From NCBI RefSeq assembly GCF_003149185.1, contig NZ_QGDO01000008.1, positions 124,001-188,000 of the forward strand: 64,000 nucleotides of DNA. Direction: 5' to 3'. The position numbers were made by a program, and so were the translations under genes. Below the pieces are notes generated by a model. It saw nothing but the letters and a program-made list of their open reading frames with translations. It made no database searches and was not told the DNA's origin. Below are positions 9,384 to 19,885 of the stretch, in pieces (position 1 is the stretch's first letter; each line of letters opens with the position of its first letter). Source of the stretch: Sediminitomix flava. GTDB taxonomy: Bacteria > Bacteroidota > Bacteroidia > Cytophagales > Flammeovirgaceae.

Positions 9384-11063
9384 ATGAAAAGATTAATATA
9401 TATACTTAGCATTTTCTTTCTTCCTTTGACAAGTTTATTGGCACAAGAAAAAGATGATCGACCTAACTTCATTTTTATTCTTACAGACGATCAACCTTAT
9501 GGCTATATGGGAGTAACAGGAAACCCTGTAGTTCAAACTCCCAACCTCGATAAACTCGCCGATGAAGGAACACTCTTCACTAATTCGCATATCACAAGTC
9601 CTATTTGTATGCCTAGTAGAGTCTCTATTCTTTTATCTCAATACGAGAGAAAACATGGTGTAAATTTCAATGCGGGTACTGCCGTAGCCGAAGAAGCTTG
9701 GCAAAATTCTTACCCAATGCAACTACGTAAAGCAGGTTATTTCACTGCCTACGTAGGTAAAAACCACTCTCCTGTAGGAAAAAATGGCTACAAATCTGGA
9801 ATCTTAGAAAAGTCGTTTGACTATTGGTATGCAGGGCATCGACATCTTGGTTTTTACCCAAAAGAACGACATAAAATATTCTCTGATGCAGAAGAAGATA
9901 CACAAATAGAAGTTGTAGGAGAAGCAGCTCTTGATGCCTTAGACAACAATGAATTTAAACTAGAAAAGGCAATTAAGTTTTTAGATAAAAGACCAAATGA
10001 TCAGCCCTTCTTACTCAACATATGTTTCAACTTACCTCATGGTGCAGGCACAGAAAGCATGCAGATGAGAGAGAGTGATTCTGAAATCTATAAATCACTT
10101 TATAGAGATCAAGAAATTCCTTTAGCTGAAAACTACATTGCAAAAAAAGATATTCAAAACTCTAAAATACCGCTAGACATTCATCATGTCGAAGATCGTC
10201 AGACCATCTATGATTACGTAAATGAGCCAGAAAGTACCAAGGAACGTCTAATCAGGCAATACCAAGCCATGACTGGAATTGATCAATTGGTAGGTAAACT
10301 CCGTGATAAATTGAAAGAAATGAAAGTGGATAAAAATACCATCATTGTTTTCACTTCAGATCACGGACTACTCATGGGACAATTCGGTCTTGGCGGTAAA
10401 GCTCTACTCTATGAATACTGTACACACGTCCCGATGATTATCATGGACCCTAGGCTACCAAAACGTAAACGCATCAAAAGATCAGATGCGCTTGTACAAA
10501 GTATTGATATTGCACCAACACTTTTGGCTAAAGCAGGAGTCAGCGTTCCAGCATCTTTTCAAGGAAAAGACCTTTCTCAATTATTGACAGAGGAAACTGA
10601 AATAAGAAAGTATGTTTTCACAGAAAATCTTTGGTCAACACAATTTGGGAACCCTCGTTGTGAAGCTGTTCAAGACAAGGAATGGAAATACATTCGCTAT
10701 TATAAAAACGAAAATTTTTCAGCTTCAAAACGCATAAAATACACCAAAGACTTGGGTTTGAATGTCAATAGAGCATTATACGGGATGACTGACAAAGAAA
10801 TATCGATTTACCGAAGCTATGCCGAAGAACCTTTAGCAGGTGAAAAAGCTGTGTATGAAGAATTATATCACCTTGATAAAGACCCTTCGGAAAGTACCAA
10901 TCTAGCAAACAGTTCAGAATACCAATTAAAGCTTGAAGAAATGCGAAAGGTTTGGGCTAAACAAATCAGATTAGCTCGAGATAAAGGACAGCCTTTAGTT
11001 GAAAGATTCACCAATGAATCCAGTGCTGAAATGGAGAAAAAACAAGCTAATCTTCCAAAATAA
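9384..11063 (+). CDS. Sulfatase (S1 family, CMPSR active site)
   Basis: 559 residues with signal peptide MKRLIYILSIFFLPLTSLLA. FIFILTDDQPYGYMGVTGN carries the metal Asp pair (35/36) and ICMPSR places the formylglycine precursor at Cys75, with Met as an uncommon second motif residue. FTSDHGLLMGQFG is the second metal site. It lacks the KWHLG string common in other S1 members, having VGKNHSPVGK instead, which marks it as a different subfamily from its operon neighbours. Gap to the following GH2 gene is 35 bases. Probably periplasmic, acting on galactan oligosaccharides; exact specificity unknown. Confidence 0.85.
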   Translation: MKRLIYILSIFFLPLTSLLAQEKDDRPNFIFILTDDQPYGYMGVTGNPVVQTPNLDKLADEGTLFTNSHITSPICMPSRVSILLSQYERKHGVNFNAGTAVAEEAWQNSYPMQLRKAGYFTAYVGKNHSPVGKNGYKSGILEKSFDYWYAGHRHLGFYPKERHKIFSDAEEDTQIEVVGEAALDALDNNEFKLEKAIKFLDKRPNDQPFLLNICFNLPHGAGTESMQMRESDSEIYKSLYRDQEIPLAENYIAKKDIQNSKIPLDIHHVEDRQTIYDYVNEPESTKERLIRQYQAMTGIDQLVGKLRDKLKEMKVDKNTIIVFTSDHGLLMGQFGLGGKALLYEYCTHVPMIIMDPRLPKRKRIKRSDALVQSIDIAPTLLAKAGVSVPASFQGKDLSQLLTEETEIRKYVFTENLWSTQFGNPRCEAVQDKEWKYIRYYKNENFSASKRIKYTKDLGLNVNRALYGMTDKEISIYRSYAEEPLAGEKAVYEELYHLDKDPSESTNLANSSEYQLKLEEMRKVWAKQIRLARDKGQPLVERFTNESSAEMEKKQANLPK

Positions 11064-11098
11064 AATTCCTCTAACATCAACCAATAGACCATACTACA

Positions 11099-13594
11099 AT
11101 GAAAATAAAATACATCGCGCTGCTTTTGCTCATCGGTATTTGGGCTTGTAGTAAGCAAGCACCCAAAGAAGACATTATTATCCTTGAAGAAAGTAGTTTC
11201 AATGAAAACTGGAAATTTTCAAAAGGAGAAAAAGCGAATGGCATGAAAGCTGAATTCGATGATTCTTCGTGGAGACAACTCGACTTACCTCATGATTGGG
11301 CAATTGAGGGTCCTTTTGATGAAAAATACAATGCAAGAAGCGGAGGATTACCGTTTCATGGAATTGGTTGGTATCGAAAGAAATTCAATGTTCCAAATCA
11401 GCTTGAAGGGAAGAAAGCATTTGTCCATTTTGAAGGAGTTATGAATCGTGCTGAAGTTTGGATAAATGGTCAAAAGATAGGCGAAAGACCTTACGGATAT
11501 ATTGGATTTCAATTGGATATGACGCCATATCTTAAATTTGGTCAAGAAAATACTATTGCCGTAAAGTGTGCTCCAGAAGATTTGAGTACACGTTGGTATC
11601 CTGGTGCCGGAATTTATCGTGATGTTTGGTTCGAATACAAAGAACCTGTTCATATTGCTTTCGATGGTACTTTCATCACGACCCCACAAGTTTCAAAAGA
11701 AAAATCTACAGTAAATATTAAAACAGAAGTGAAAAATACTTCTGAGCAAGCTGTGAAGTTTACTTTAGAAACAGTCATTCTAAACCAGAAAGGAGAACAG
11801 GTATCGAGTCAAAATACTGTAATTGAGATAAGTGCAAATTCAGAGTCGGTTGTAGAGCAAGTAACTGAAATACAAGACACTGAACTCTGGGACTTAAAAA
11901 ATCCGCATTTATATAAAGCCATTAGCAGAATCAAAAATGGACAGAAATTACTCGACTTTGAAGAATCAACTTTTGGTATTCGAGAAATTTCATTTTCAGC
12001 AGATCAAGGCTTTCGATTGAATGGAGAAAAAGTCAGATTTCAAGGAGTTTGTTTACATCATGATCAAGGTCCTCTTGGAGCTGCCGTTAATCGTAGAGCT
12101 AAAGAACGTCAGTTACAGATTATGAAAGATATGGGTGTAAATGCCATCAGAACAAGTCATAATCCACCATCAAAAACCTTACTAAACCTTTGTGATGAAA
12201 TGGGGCTTTTGGTGATCGATGAAGCTTTTGACTGTTGGCGAAAGGCTAAAGTTGAAAATGGTTATAATAAATTTTATGACGAATGGAGCGAAAGAGACCT
12301 ACGTGATATGATTCGAAGAGACCGAAATCATCCATCAATTATTATGTGGAGTATCGGTAATGAGATTTTAGAACAATCATCTAAAGATGGATGGAAAGAA
12401 ACTAGAAGACTTGCACGTATAACAAAAGATGAAGATACCTCTCGTCCTGTAACTGCTGGTTTTAATTATTACCCTGCATCTGTCATTAATAAACTAGCAC
12501 ATGAAGTAGATATTCCGGGCTTCAACTACAAGCCAATGAAATATAAAGAGATTTTAGAACAGCATCCTGATTGGATTATTTATGGTTCTGAAACTTCTTC
12601 ATGCACGAGTTCAAGAGGGGTTTATCATTTCCCTATCGAAACCTATAAAAAGCACGAATCACTTCAAGTAACTAGCTATGATCTTATTGGCCCTGTTTGG
12701 TCTTCTCCTCCCGATCTAGACTTTGATATGTTAGCTGAAAATCCACGCGTTTTAGGCGAATTTATCTGGACAGGTTTTGACTATTTGGGAGAGCCAACTC
12801 CTTATGGTGGTAGAGATAATTCTACAAATGGCTATTGGAACGGTGATTGGCCTTCTCACTCTTCTTATTTTGGTGCTGCCGATCTGTGTGGTTTCCCTAA
12901 AGACCGTTATTTCCTATACCAAAGCCAGTGGACTGAAAAGCCAATGGTTCATGTATTACCTCATTGGAATTGGGAAGGAAAAGAAGGAGAAATCATTCCT
13001 GTTCATGCCTTTACAAATTGTGATGAGGTTGAGCTTTTCGTAAACGGAAAATCATATGGTAAAAAAGTAAAAGGAGTTGACCTTACTCCTATCCCAATGA
13101 TTCACCGTTTCTGGAAATCCGATAAACCATTGATGTCTAAATACAGATTAAGTTGGGACGTTCCTTACCAAGCAGGAACCATCAAAGTGATTGCTTACAA
13201 AGATGGAAAAGCCATAGTTGAAAAAGAGATTAGTACTGCTGGAAAAGCTCATCATATCGAACTCGAAGCCGATCGTACGCTAATCGCTTCTGATAATAAA
13301 GACTTGTCTTACATCACTGTGAAAGTGGTAGACAAAGAGGGAAACCTTTGCTACAAAGCAAATAACAACATCAAATTTGAGATAGAAGGAAAAGGTAAAA
13401 TTGCAGGTGTAGGAAACGGAAATGCCGCATCTCTTACGCCTCTTCAAGGAGATCAGATGGAAGTGTTTAGCGGTATGGCTCTCGCAATTCTGAAAGTTGA
13501 TAAAGGCGCAAAAGAATCATTCAAGTTAAAAGCTAGCGCTGAAGGCCTTGAATCAGCATCCATTCAGATTCAATTAAAAGACATGGCGCTTTAA
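11099..13594 (+). CDS. GH2 beta-galactosidase-like lipoprotein
   Basis: 831 residues, lipobox GIWAC (Cys17). Domain order is typical of GH2: N-terminal sugar-binding domain (about 30-180, LPHDWAIEGPF, RWYPGAGIYRDVW), Ig-like domain (190-295), TIM barrel from about 300 with NAIRTSHNPPS, acid/base Glu422 in WSIGNE and probable nucleophile Glu498 in YGSETSS. These are followed by C-terminal Ig-like domains (DUF4982-like and Big_1-like). GH2 enzymes in agar/porphyran loci remove terminal beta-D-galactose from oligosaccharides, sometimes after desulfation by partner sulfatases, which here flank it on both sides. Distinct from the other two GH2 genes of the window, which resemble each other more. 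Confidence 0.88.
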   Translation: MKIKYIALLLLIGIWACSKQAPKEDIIILEESSFNENWKFSKGEKANGMKAEFDDSSWRQLDLPHDWAIEGPFDEKYNARSGGLPFHGIGWYRKKFNVPNQLEGKKAFVHFEGVMNRAEVWINGQKIGERPYGYIGFQLDMTPYLKFGQENTIAVKCAPEDLSTRWYPGAGIYRDVWFEYKEPVHIAFDGTFITTPQVSKEKSTVNIKTEVKNTSEQAVKFTLETVILNQKGEQVSSQNTVIEISANSESVVEQVTEIQDTELWDLKNPHLYKAISRIKNGQKLLDFEESTFGIREISFSADQGFRLNGEKVRFQGVCLHHDQGPLGAAVNRRAKERQLQIMKDMGVNAIRTSHNPPSKTLLNLCDEMGLLVIDEAFDCWRKAKVENGYNKFYDEWSERDLRDMIRRDRNHPSIIMWSIGNEILEQSSKDGWKETRRLARITKDEDTSRPVTAGFNYYPASVINKLAHEVDIPGFNYKPMKYKEILEQHPDWIIYGSETSSCTSSRGVYHFPIETYKKHESLQVTSYDLIGPVWSSPPDLDFDMLAENPRVLGEFIWTGFDYLGEPTPYGGRDNSTNGYWNGDWPSHSSYFGAADLCGFPKDRYFLYQSQWTEKPMVHVLPHWNWEGKEGEIIPVHAFTNCDEVELFVNGKSYGKKVKGVDLTPIPMIHRFWKSDKPLMSKYRLSWDVPYQAGTIKVIAYKDGKAIVEKEISTAGKAHHIELEADRTLIASDNKDLSYITVKVVDKEGNLCYKANNNIKFEIEGKGKIAGVGNGNAASLTPLQGDQMEVFSGMALAILKVDKGAKESFKLKASAEGLESASIQIQLKDMAL

Positions 13595-13606
13595 AATAAT
13601 TGACAT

Positions 13607-13650
13607 AAAGGCATTGATGGAAAACAGCTCTCTCTTTCTTCAATGCCTTT
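13607..13650 (+). terminator. Intercistronic stem-loop
   Basis: AAAGGCATTGA/TCAATGCCTTT, 11-bp perfect arms with a 22-nt loop, in the 74-base gap after the first GH2 gene. It is followed by C residues rather than a T run, so it is more likely an mRNA-stabilising or attenuating element than a full terminator. Confidence 0.5.
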
Positions 13651-13668
13651 CCCCTAAAAGAAATAGCA

Positions 13669-15090
13669 ATGAAAAAAAGATATTTACTTTGGATTTGTCT
13701 GCTTTATCCATTTTTCATTCATGCTCAAACTTCTTCAAAAAAGACTAAAAATACGAGCCCAAATATTCTGATTATAGTTTCAGACGATCAAGGTTGGGGC
13801 GATGTAGGATTCAATGGCTCCGATATTCCAACACCTCAATTGGATGCTCTAGCTGAAGAAGGAATTGTTTTTACTCAAGGATATGCAAGTCATCCATATT
13901 GTAGTCCAAGTAGAGCTGGCTTACTAAGTGGACGATATCAGCAACGTTTTGGACATGAAAACAACATCCCATACCAAAAAGTGAAAGAAACAGATGGTCT
14001 CCCCCTTGAAGAACTTCTGATGTCAGAACACTTCGAAACACAAGGATATCAAACTTGTGCTATTGGAAAATGGCATTTGGGTGATCATGAAAAATTTTGG
14101 CCAAACAACAGAGGCTTTGATGATTGGTTTGGCTTTTACGGTGGAGGGAACGATTACTGGGGCAGACTGAACAAAAACAAAGCTAAAAATTCTGGTGTCC
14201 TCCAAAATGGTGAAATCGTAGCTCAAGAAAAACTAAGCTATCTAACGGATGACTTCTCAAATGCTGCAAGTAAATACATTGAGAAATACAGTCAGTCTGA
14301 AAAACCATTTTTTATGTACTTGGCATATAATGCGCCACACAGTCCAATTCAAGCTCCTAAAAAATACTTTGATGAAGTTGCCCATATAGAAGATGGACAT
14401 AGAGCTGCTTATGCTGCGATGGTGGTTGGAATGGATCAAGGGATTCAAAAGGTCGTTGAGAAACTAAAGGAAACTGGTGAGTACGAAAACACCATAATCA
14501 TCTTTTACAGCGATAACGGAGCACATACCAATGGAGCTAGCTCTTTCCCTTTCAGAGGACATAAAGGGATGCTTTTTGAAGGTGGAATTCGAGTTCCTTT
14601 CCTTATTTCATGGCCAAAAGGAATTGAAGGCGGAAAAAAGTTTGAGCATTTTATAACTGCTTTGGACGTTTTTCCAACACTCGTAGATGCTTCTGGTGTA
14701 GAGCCTCCAAATAAAGAATTAGATGGAGTGAGTCTTATTCCCTATCTCAACAATAAGAAAAGAAAAGCACCACATAAAACACATTTTTGGCGCTATTCCG
14801 ATGGAGCAGGATACGCTGTCAGACATGGAGATTATAAACTGGTCTACTCAGGCTACAAGTTAAAACACCTCCTTTTTGATCTAGAAAATGATCCATACGA
14901 GCAGTCTAATTTAGCTGATAAATTCCCTAATAAAGTAAACGAACTTGTCAGACTGTATGAAGAGTGGAGCATAGGAACAGTAAAAGCAAAATGGTATGAT
15001 CCCCATGCTGCAAATGTATTGAAAGAAGAGAAAAAACGACAATCCTTTTTGGACAAAGCTAGTGCTGGTGAAAAACCAAAAAAGATTTGA
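13669..15090 (+). CDS. Sulfatase (S1 family, CSPSR active site)
   Basis: 473 residues with signal peptide ending FFIHAQ. ILIIVSDDQGWGDVGFNGS (Asp39/Asp40), YCSPSRAGLLSGRYQQRFGHENN with formylglycine precursor Cys78, AIGKWHLGDHEKFWPNNRGFDDWFGF, FYSDNGAHTNGA and FRGHKGMLFEGGIRVPF are all classical S1 motifs. The SGRYQQRFG block is nearly the same in the sulfatase at 24096-25496, so the two are close relatives. Exo-acting galactan sulfatases of marine Bacteroidetes often look like this (S1_19-like, tentative). The next gene starts 36 bases downstream. Confidence 0.88.
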   Translation: MKKRYLLWICLLYPFFIHAQTSSKKTKNTSPNILIIVSDDQGWGDVGFNGSDIPTPQLDALAEEGIVFTQGYASHPYCSPSRAGLLSGRYQQRFGHENNIPYQKVKETDGLPLEELLMSEHFETQGYQTCAIGKWHLGDHEKFWPNNRGFDDWFGFYGGGNDYWGRLNKNKAKNSGVLQNGEIVAQEKLSYLTDDFSNAASKYIEKYSQSEKPFFMYLAYNAPHSPIQAPKKYFDEVAHIEDGHRAAYAAMVVGMDQGIQKVVEKLKETGEYENTIIIFYSDNGAHTNGASSFPFRGHKGMLFEGGIRVPFLISWPKGIEGGKKFEHFITALDVFPTLVDASGVEPPNKELDGVSLIPYLNNKKRKAPHKTHFWRYSDGAGYAVRHGDYKLVYSGYKLKHLLFDLENDPYEQSNLADKFPNKVNELVRLYEEWSIGTVKAKWYDPHAANVLKEEKKRQSFLDKASAGEKPKKI

Positions 15091-15126
15091 TAAACACCTC
15101 TTTATCTATTTTTAAAAATCAGAATT

Positions 15127-17304
15127 ATGAAAAAGATAATATTTATACTAAGCATATTTTTAGCACAAATATCAACGGCTTTAGCCACAAATTACTATGT
15201 ATCAAAGTCTGGGAATGATAGCAATGCAGGAACAGAATCTGAACCTTTTTTGAGCATCGCAAAAGCTTCTTCAATGCTTACAGCTGGCGATACGTGCTTT
15301 ATTATGGAAGGTACCTATCGTGAAACGATCATTCCTAAAAGTGCTGGACAAGATGGTAATCCTATCGTTTATACAAATTACAATAATGAAGAAGTTTTAA
15401 TCTCCGCTACTGAAATTATAGATACTTGGGAACAGCACGAAGGAAATATCTACAAAGCCAATTATGCAATGAAATTGGGGCGTCAGAATATGGTATTTTG
15501 TGATGACAAACCAATGGATTATGCCCGTTGGCCTAACAATACGGATGATGATGTTTATACAATTGATGCTTGGGATGTTGAAAGCGGAAGTGCTTCAACT
15601 GTTTTAGGAAAAAATCTACCTGAGCATAGTTGGGTAGGCGGATTAATCTGGTATTTGGGTGCTCACTCGGGAGCAAGTTGGACAAGAGAAATTACAGCTA
15701 GTACAACTTCCATGATTACATTCACCGAGGTTGATATCACAAAATGGCCTTTTGATCCTCACAATCCAACAGTATTCAGAAATAACAATCGTGGACGTTT
15801 TTACTTAATGGGCGTTTTGGATGCCTTAGATTACGAACGTGAATGGTTCTACGAAAACGGTTCAGTCTATTTCCAAGCACCAGGAAATGTTGATCCTTCT
15901 ACCCTAAAAGTAGAAGTGTCAGCAAGAGATAAAGCCATTGACATCGGAAAATCTTATGTTCATATCGATGGATTAAAAGTCTTTGGTGGTAGAGTTGAAG
16001 TTAAAGCCAACAAGTGTATTCTAAAGAATATGGAAATCAAGCATGGTTTAGAAACTTTAGACAGACTTGATAATACAGGAGCACAAGTAGCTGAAGGTGC
16101 TATTTTTGTAAGAGGAGTTGACAATATCATTACTCAAAATACCATCGATGGTAGCTCTTTAAATGGAATTTATGTTGCTGGTTGGGGTGGTTCTACGCAA
16201 GTAGATATCAATAACAACTACATAAGAAATACAAACACAGTTGGTATTCATGCCTCTCCAATTAGAAATGCAGCTACAAATAGTCGAATTTATGGAAATA
16301 CAATTGAGACGACTGGTAGAGATGGTATTTATAACGGTGCAAACAATTGTGAAATAGCCTATAATGATGTTTCTGATTGTATGCGTATCAACAATGATGG
16401 TGGAGTCTATTATACTGTTGGAAATGCAGACGATAAAAATGTAGAAATTCATCACAACTGGTTCCATGATTCTGAAGGTCCAGACTACGCAGATGGACGT
16501 GCAGCAGGAATCTACCTAGATAATCACAGTAAGGGTTATTCAGTACATCACAATGTCGTTTGGAACATTACTTGGTCTGGTATTCAATTAAACTGGGACA
16601 ATTGGAATATTGACATTTATAACAATAGTATTTATGAAGTTGAAGAAGGAATGGGACGTTGGGAAAATGGGTTTACCCTTGATGATGTCGTATTGAAAAA
16701 TAACTATGCTAGTATTCTTGAATTCATCGGAACAGATATTAATGATGAAACAAATATCATCTCTGACCAAAATCCATTTGCATCAGTTGAAAACCATGAC
16801 TTCCGCCCTTCTGTTACGAGTTATTTAATTGATAAAGGAGAGGTTATTGAAGGTTATACTGATGGCTTTGTAGGAAATGCACCAGATATCGGAGCATACG
16901 AATACGGACTAACGCCATGGATTCCTGGAGTTAATCCTGTAATAGGTGGGGAAATTGATACCGATGCACCTGACCCTAATCCTTCAAATCCAACTGATCC
17001 CGACCCCGAACCAGATCCGGATCCAACGCCTGATCCAGAACCTGAAACGCCTTTAAATACTGATACTTCTAAATCGAGCTTTAGAGTTTTTCCAAATCCA
17101 TTAGAAAATACTTCACTAAAGGTCAAGACTGAAAAAGTATCGAATATCAAAATATATGACTTGACAGGAAGTTTACTCCCATACAACTCAAAGATGAGTT
17201 TGGCTCATTCAATCCCACGATCAACTTTTCGTTTTTCGGGGATGTATCTAATCACTATTGAAAGTGAAGATAATGTTTACTATCAACGAGTTGTAGTTCA
17301 ATAA
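15127..17304 (+). CDS. Secreted parallel beta-helix protein with T9SS sorting domain
   Basis: 725 residues. Signal peptide 1-20 is followed by YYVSKSGNDSNAGTESEPFLSI, the usual opening of extracellular right-handed beta-helix enzymes, and many Asn-rich helix turns (about 270-580: NNYIRNT, NSRIYGNTIETTGRDG, NNSIYEVEEG). Then comes a Pro/Asp linker (about 615-645, PDPEPDPDPTPDPEP) and a T9SS type A domain (FRVFPNPLENTSLKV to the end). It is likely secreted or surface-attached and polysaccharide-active; the fold occurs in lyases and in GH families such as GH141, GH120 and GH82. I cannot assign a family. Its place between a sulfatase and a GH2 argues for a galactan substrate. Confidence 0.75.
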   Translation: MKKIIFILSIFLAQISTALATNYYVSKSGNDSNAGTESEPFLSIAKASSMLTAGDTCFIMEGTYRETIIPKSAGQDGNPIVYTNYNNEEVLISATEIIDTWEQHEGNIYKANYAMKLGRQNMVFCDDKPMDYARWPNNTDDDVYTIDAWDVESGSASTVLGKNLPEHSWVGGLIWYLGAHSGASWTREITASTTSMITFTEVDITKWPFDPHNPTVFRNNNRGRFYLMGVLDALDYEREWFYENGSVYFQAPGNVDPSTLKVEVSARDKAIDIGKSYVHIDGLKVFGGRVEVKANKCILKNMEIKHGLETLDRLDNTGAQVAEGAIFVRGVDNIITQNTIDGSSLNGIYVAGWGGSTQVDINNNYIRNTNTVGIHASPIRNAATNSRIYGNTIETTGRDGIYNGANNCEIAYNDVSDCMRINNDGGVYYTVGNADDKNVEIHHNWFHDSEGPDYADGRAAGIYLDNHSKGYSVHHNVVWNITWSGIQLNWDNWNIDIYNNSIYEVEEGMGRWENGFTLDDVVLKNNYASILEFIGTDINDETNIISDQNPFASVENHDFRPSVTSYLIDKGEVIEGYTDGFVGNAPDIGAYEYGLTPWIPGVNPVIGGEIDTDAPDPNPSNPTDPDPEPDPDPTPDPEPETPLNTDTSKSSFRVFPNPLENTSLKVKTEKVSNIKIYDLTGSLLPYNSKMSLAHSIPRSTFRFSGMYLITIESEDNVYYQRVVVQ

Positions 17305-17335
17305 ATTCTGCTCTTTTTTTTATAAGATAAATAAT

Positions 17336-19879
17336 ATGCAGATAAGATTTTTACTCATCGGGCTATTAAACTGCTTCTTTTGGGTTTCCTGTCAAAAAGA
17401 AAATCAGACTCTCCAAAGAGAGTCTGACTTCAACTTTGGTTGGAAATTTACATTACTAGAGGATACCACCAAGCTTACGAAAACACCTTTAGATGATCAC
17501 AATTGGAGAGATATCCGATTACCTCATGATTGGAGTGTGGAAGCTTCTTTTGACTCTACTTTGGAAGGCTGTACAGGTTATTTACCAGGAGGTGTTGGGG
17601 TGTACCAAAAGCATTTTCCAACACCTGTTAATCCAACAGATAAAAGTACGTTTATACTTTTTGATGGTGTGTATAACAATGCTACATTCTGGTTAAATGG
17701 AAAATTACTTGGTCAAAATCCTTACGGTTACTCTCCTACATACTTCGACCTGACAGAAACGCTAAAAAGAGATGGTAGCGAAAATGTACTTACAGTTCAT
17801 GTAGATCATTCCAGATATGCAGACAGTCGTTGGTATACAGGTAGTGGAATTTATCGAAATGTAAAACTGATCTCAGTTGATAAATTACATATCCCAATAT
17901 GGGGTACATTTATCAGAACACCTGAGGTCAGCAATGAAAAGGCAAGCATTGAAGTTGATATAAAAATCACTAATCAGAATACTGAATTAGTGAATTTTGA
18001 ACTTCAAACTACCATACTTGATCAAAATGGATTAGAAGTCGCTCAAACTACAAAAGACGTTGATTTAAAAGCAAAAGATTCAAAAACCGTAGCCCAACAG
18101 TTAGTCGTAAAGCAACCTTTACTTTGGGATACTGAAAAACCGTATCTCTATAAAGCCATTACAACTATTAAACAAAATGGAAAAGTTGTTGACGAATATA
18201 CGACGCCATTCGGCATACGCAGTTTGGAATTCAAAATTGGGGAAGGTTTCTTCCTAAACGGAAAATCAACACTTGTAAAAGGAGTTTGTTTACACCATGA
18301 CGGAGGACTTGTAGGAGCTGCAGTTCCTAAAGGTGTTTGGAGAAGACGACTGGAGAAATTAAAAATGGCGGGTGTAAATGCCATTCGTACTTCTCATAAT
18401 CCTTTCTCAGAAGAATTCTTAGACCTTTGTGATGAGATGGGTTTCTTAGTTCAGAATGAAATCTTTGACGAACTGGACTATCCAAAAGACAAACGTCATA
18501 ACCTTCACGATCGAGTAAAAGACTATATCACTAGAGGATATACAGAACACTTCCAAGAATGGGGAAAATACGATCTTACCCGTACTATTCTGAGGGATCG
18601 GAATCACCCTTCTGTTTTTCAATGGAGTATCGGGAATGAAATCGAATGGACTTATCTGCATTACCGTTATATTACAGGTTTTTATACCGATTACGAAAAT
18701 CCGACTAAAAATTCAGGGTTCTTCGGTAAACTTCCTATATACTCTCCTGAAGAACTCAAAAACAGATACGAAAATTGGGAAAAAGGAGATTTTATCTTGG
18801 CGAATACCGCCCAAAAAGTGAACGGATGGGTAAAAGAATTAGATACGACAAGACCAACGACTGCCAATCTAATTATCCCCCAAGTTAGCCACATTAGTGG
18901 GTATGCAGATGCCGTAGACATTCCAGGGTATAGTTATCGAAATGTCATTTTTCCATGGGCACAGAAACATTTCCCACACAAACAGGTGACAACAAATGAA
19001 TGTCCTGGTACTTGGAATGATTGGAAACAAGTTCTTGAAAACCCAGGAGTTTTCAGCATGTTTATGTGGACTGGAATTGATTATATGGGAGAAAGGCATG
19101 CTAAATGGCCCGAAAAAAGTGCTTGGGGAGATATGCTTGATTTAGCGGGGTTTGAAGTACAAGGTTGGAATTACTTCAAAAGTATTTGGGCAGATCAACC
19201 TCATGTTTCAATCGGTACTCTCCCACTCAATCAATCTGGATTTAGAGCTCATCCACTTTCTGGATTTGCTGTTGCAAAAAATAAAGGAGCCTATAAATGG
19301 AGAGATTCTAATATGCATTGGAACTATGAAAAAGGTGACTCCATTTTGGTTGAAGTATGTTCAAATTACGCTACTGTTGAGCTATTCCTCAATGGAAAAT
19401 CACAAGGTTTCAGAAGTATGTCAGAAAGTCCTGATCGACTAATGCGTTGGGTTGTTCCCTTTGAAGAAGGTGAACTTGTAGCAAAAGCGAGACTAGGTCA
19501 AGAAGAAAAAGTAGCCAAGCTTCAAACGACATCAAAAGCTTCACAAATTAGACTCACAGCAGATCAAAAAGAGCTTATCGCAGATGCCTATGATGTTTCT
19601 CATCTTGTTGCCCAACTAATAGATGCAAATGGAATTCCTGTAAAAACGGAGAATGTAAATATCGAATTTGAGATAGAAGGGAATGCCAAACTTCTAGGCG
19701 TAGATAATGGTGCTTGGACAAATATTCAAGATTTCCAGAGTGACGAACTCACCACATCAAAAGGTCGAGGATTAGCGATTATACAATCTACCAAAGAATC
19801 TGGAGAAATTAAGATTACCGCTAAGGCAGATGGATTTGAGCCTCAAAGTATTCTTATCCAATCAAGAGATATTTACTAA
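17336..19879 (+). CDS. GH2 beta-galactosidase-like lipoprotein
   Basis: 847 residues, lipobox WVSC (Cys19). Sugar-binding domain with RLPHDWSVEASFD and SRYADSRWYTGSGIYRNV, then Ig-like domain, TIM barrel with NAIRTSHNPFSEEFLDLCDEMG, acid/base Glu435 in WSIGNEIEWTY and probable nucleophile Glu555 in TTNECPG, then C-terminal Ig-like domains. It is a paralogue of the GH2 gene at 35415-38006. In agarolytic pathways a GH2 beta-galactosidase removes the non-reducing galactose from odd-numbered agaro-oligosaccharides, which matches the GH117 two genes downstream. Only 6 bases separate it from the next start. Confidence 0.88.
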   Translation: MQIRFLLIGLLNCFFWVSCQKENQTLQRESDFNFGWKFTLLEDTTKLTKTPLDDHNWRDIRLPHDWSVEASFDSTLEGCTGYLPGGVGVYQKHFPTPVNPTDKSTFILFDGVYNNATFWLNGKLLGQNPYGYSPTYFDLTETLKRDGSENVLTVHVDHSRYADSRWYTGSGIYRNVKLISVDKLHIPIWGTFIRTPEVSNEKASIEVDIKITNQNTELVNFELQTTILDQNGLEVAQTTKDVDLKAKDSKTVAQQLVVKQPLLWDTEKPYLYKAITTIKQNGKVVDEYTTPFGIRSLEFKIGEGFFLNGKSTLVKGVCLHHDGGLVGAAVPKGVWRRRLEKLKMAGVNAIRTSHNPFSEEFLDLCDEMGFLVQNEIFDELDYPKDKRHNLHDRVKDYITRGYTEHFQEWGKYDLTRTILRDRNHPSVFQWSIGNEIEWTYLHYRYITGFYTDYENPTKNSGFFGKLPIYSPEELKNRYENWEKGDFILANTAQKVNGWVKELDTTRPTTANLIIPQVSHISGYADAVDIPGYSYRNVIFPWAQKHFPHKQVTTNECPGTWNDWKQVLENPGVFSMFMWTGIDYMGERHAKWPEKSAWGDMLDLAGFEVQGWNYFKSIWADQPHVSIGTLPLNQSGFRAHPLSGFAVAKNKGAYKWRDSNMHWNYEKGDSILVEVCSNYATVELFLNGKSQGFRSMSESPDRLMRWVVPFEEGELVAKARLGQEEKVAKLQTTSKASQIRLTADQKELIADAYDVSHLVAQLIDANGIPVKTENVNIEFEIEGNAKLLGVDNGAWTNIQDFQSDELTTSKGRGLAIIQSTKESGEIKITAKADGFEPQSILIQSRDIY

Positions 19880-19885
19880 AAGATC

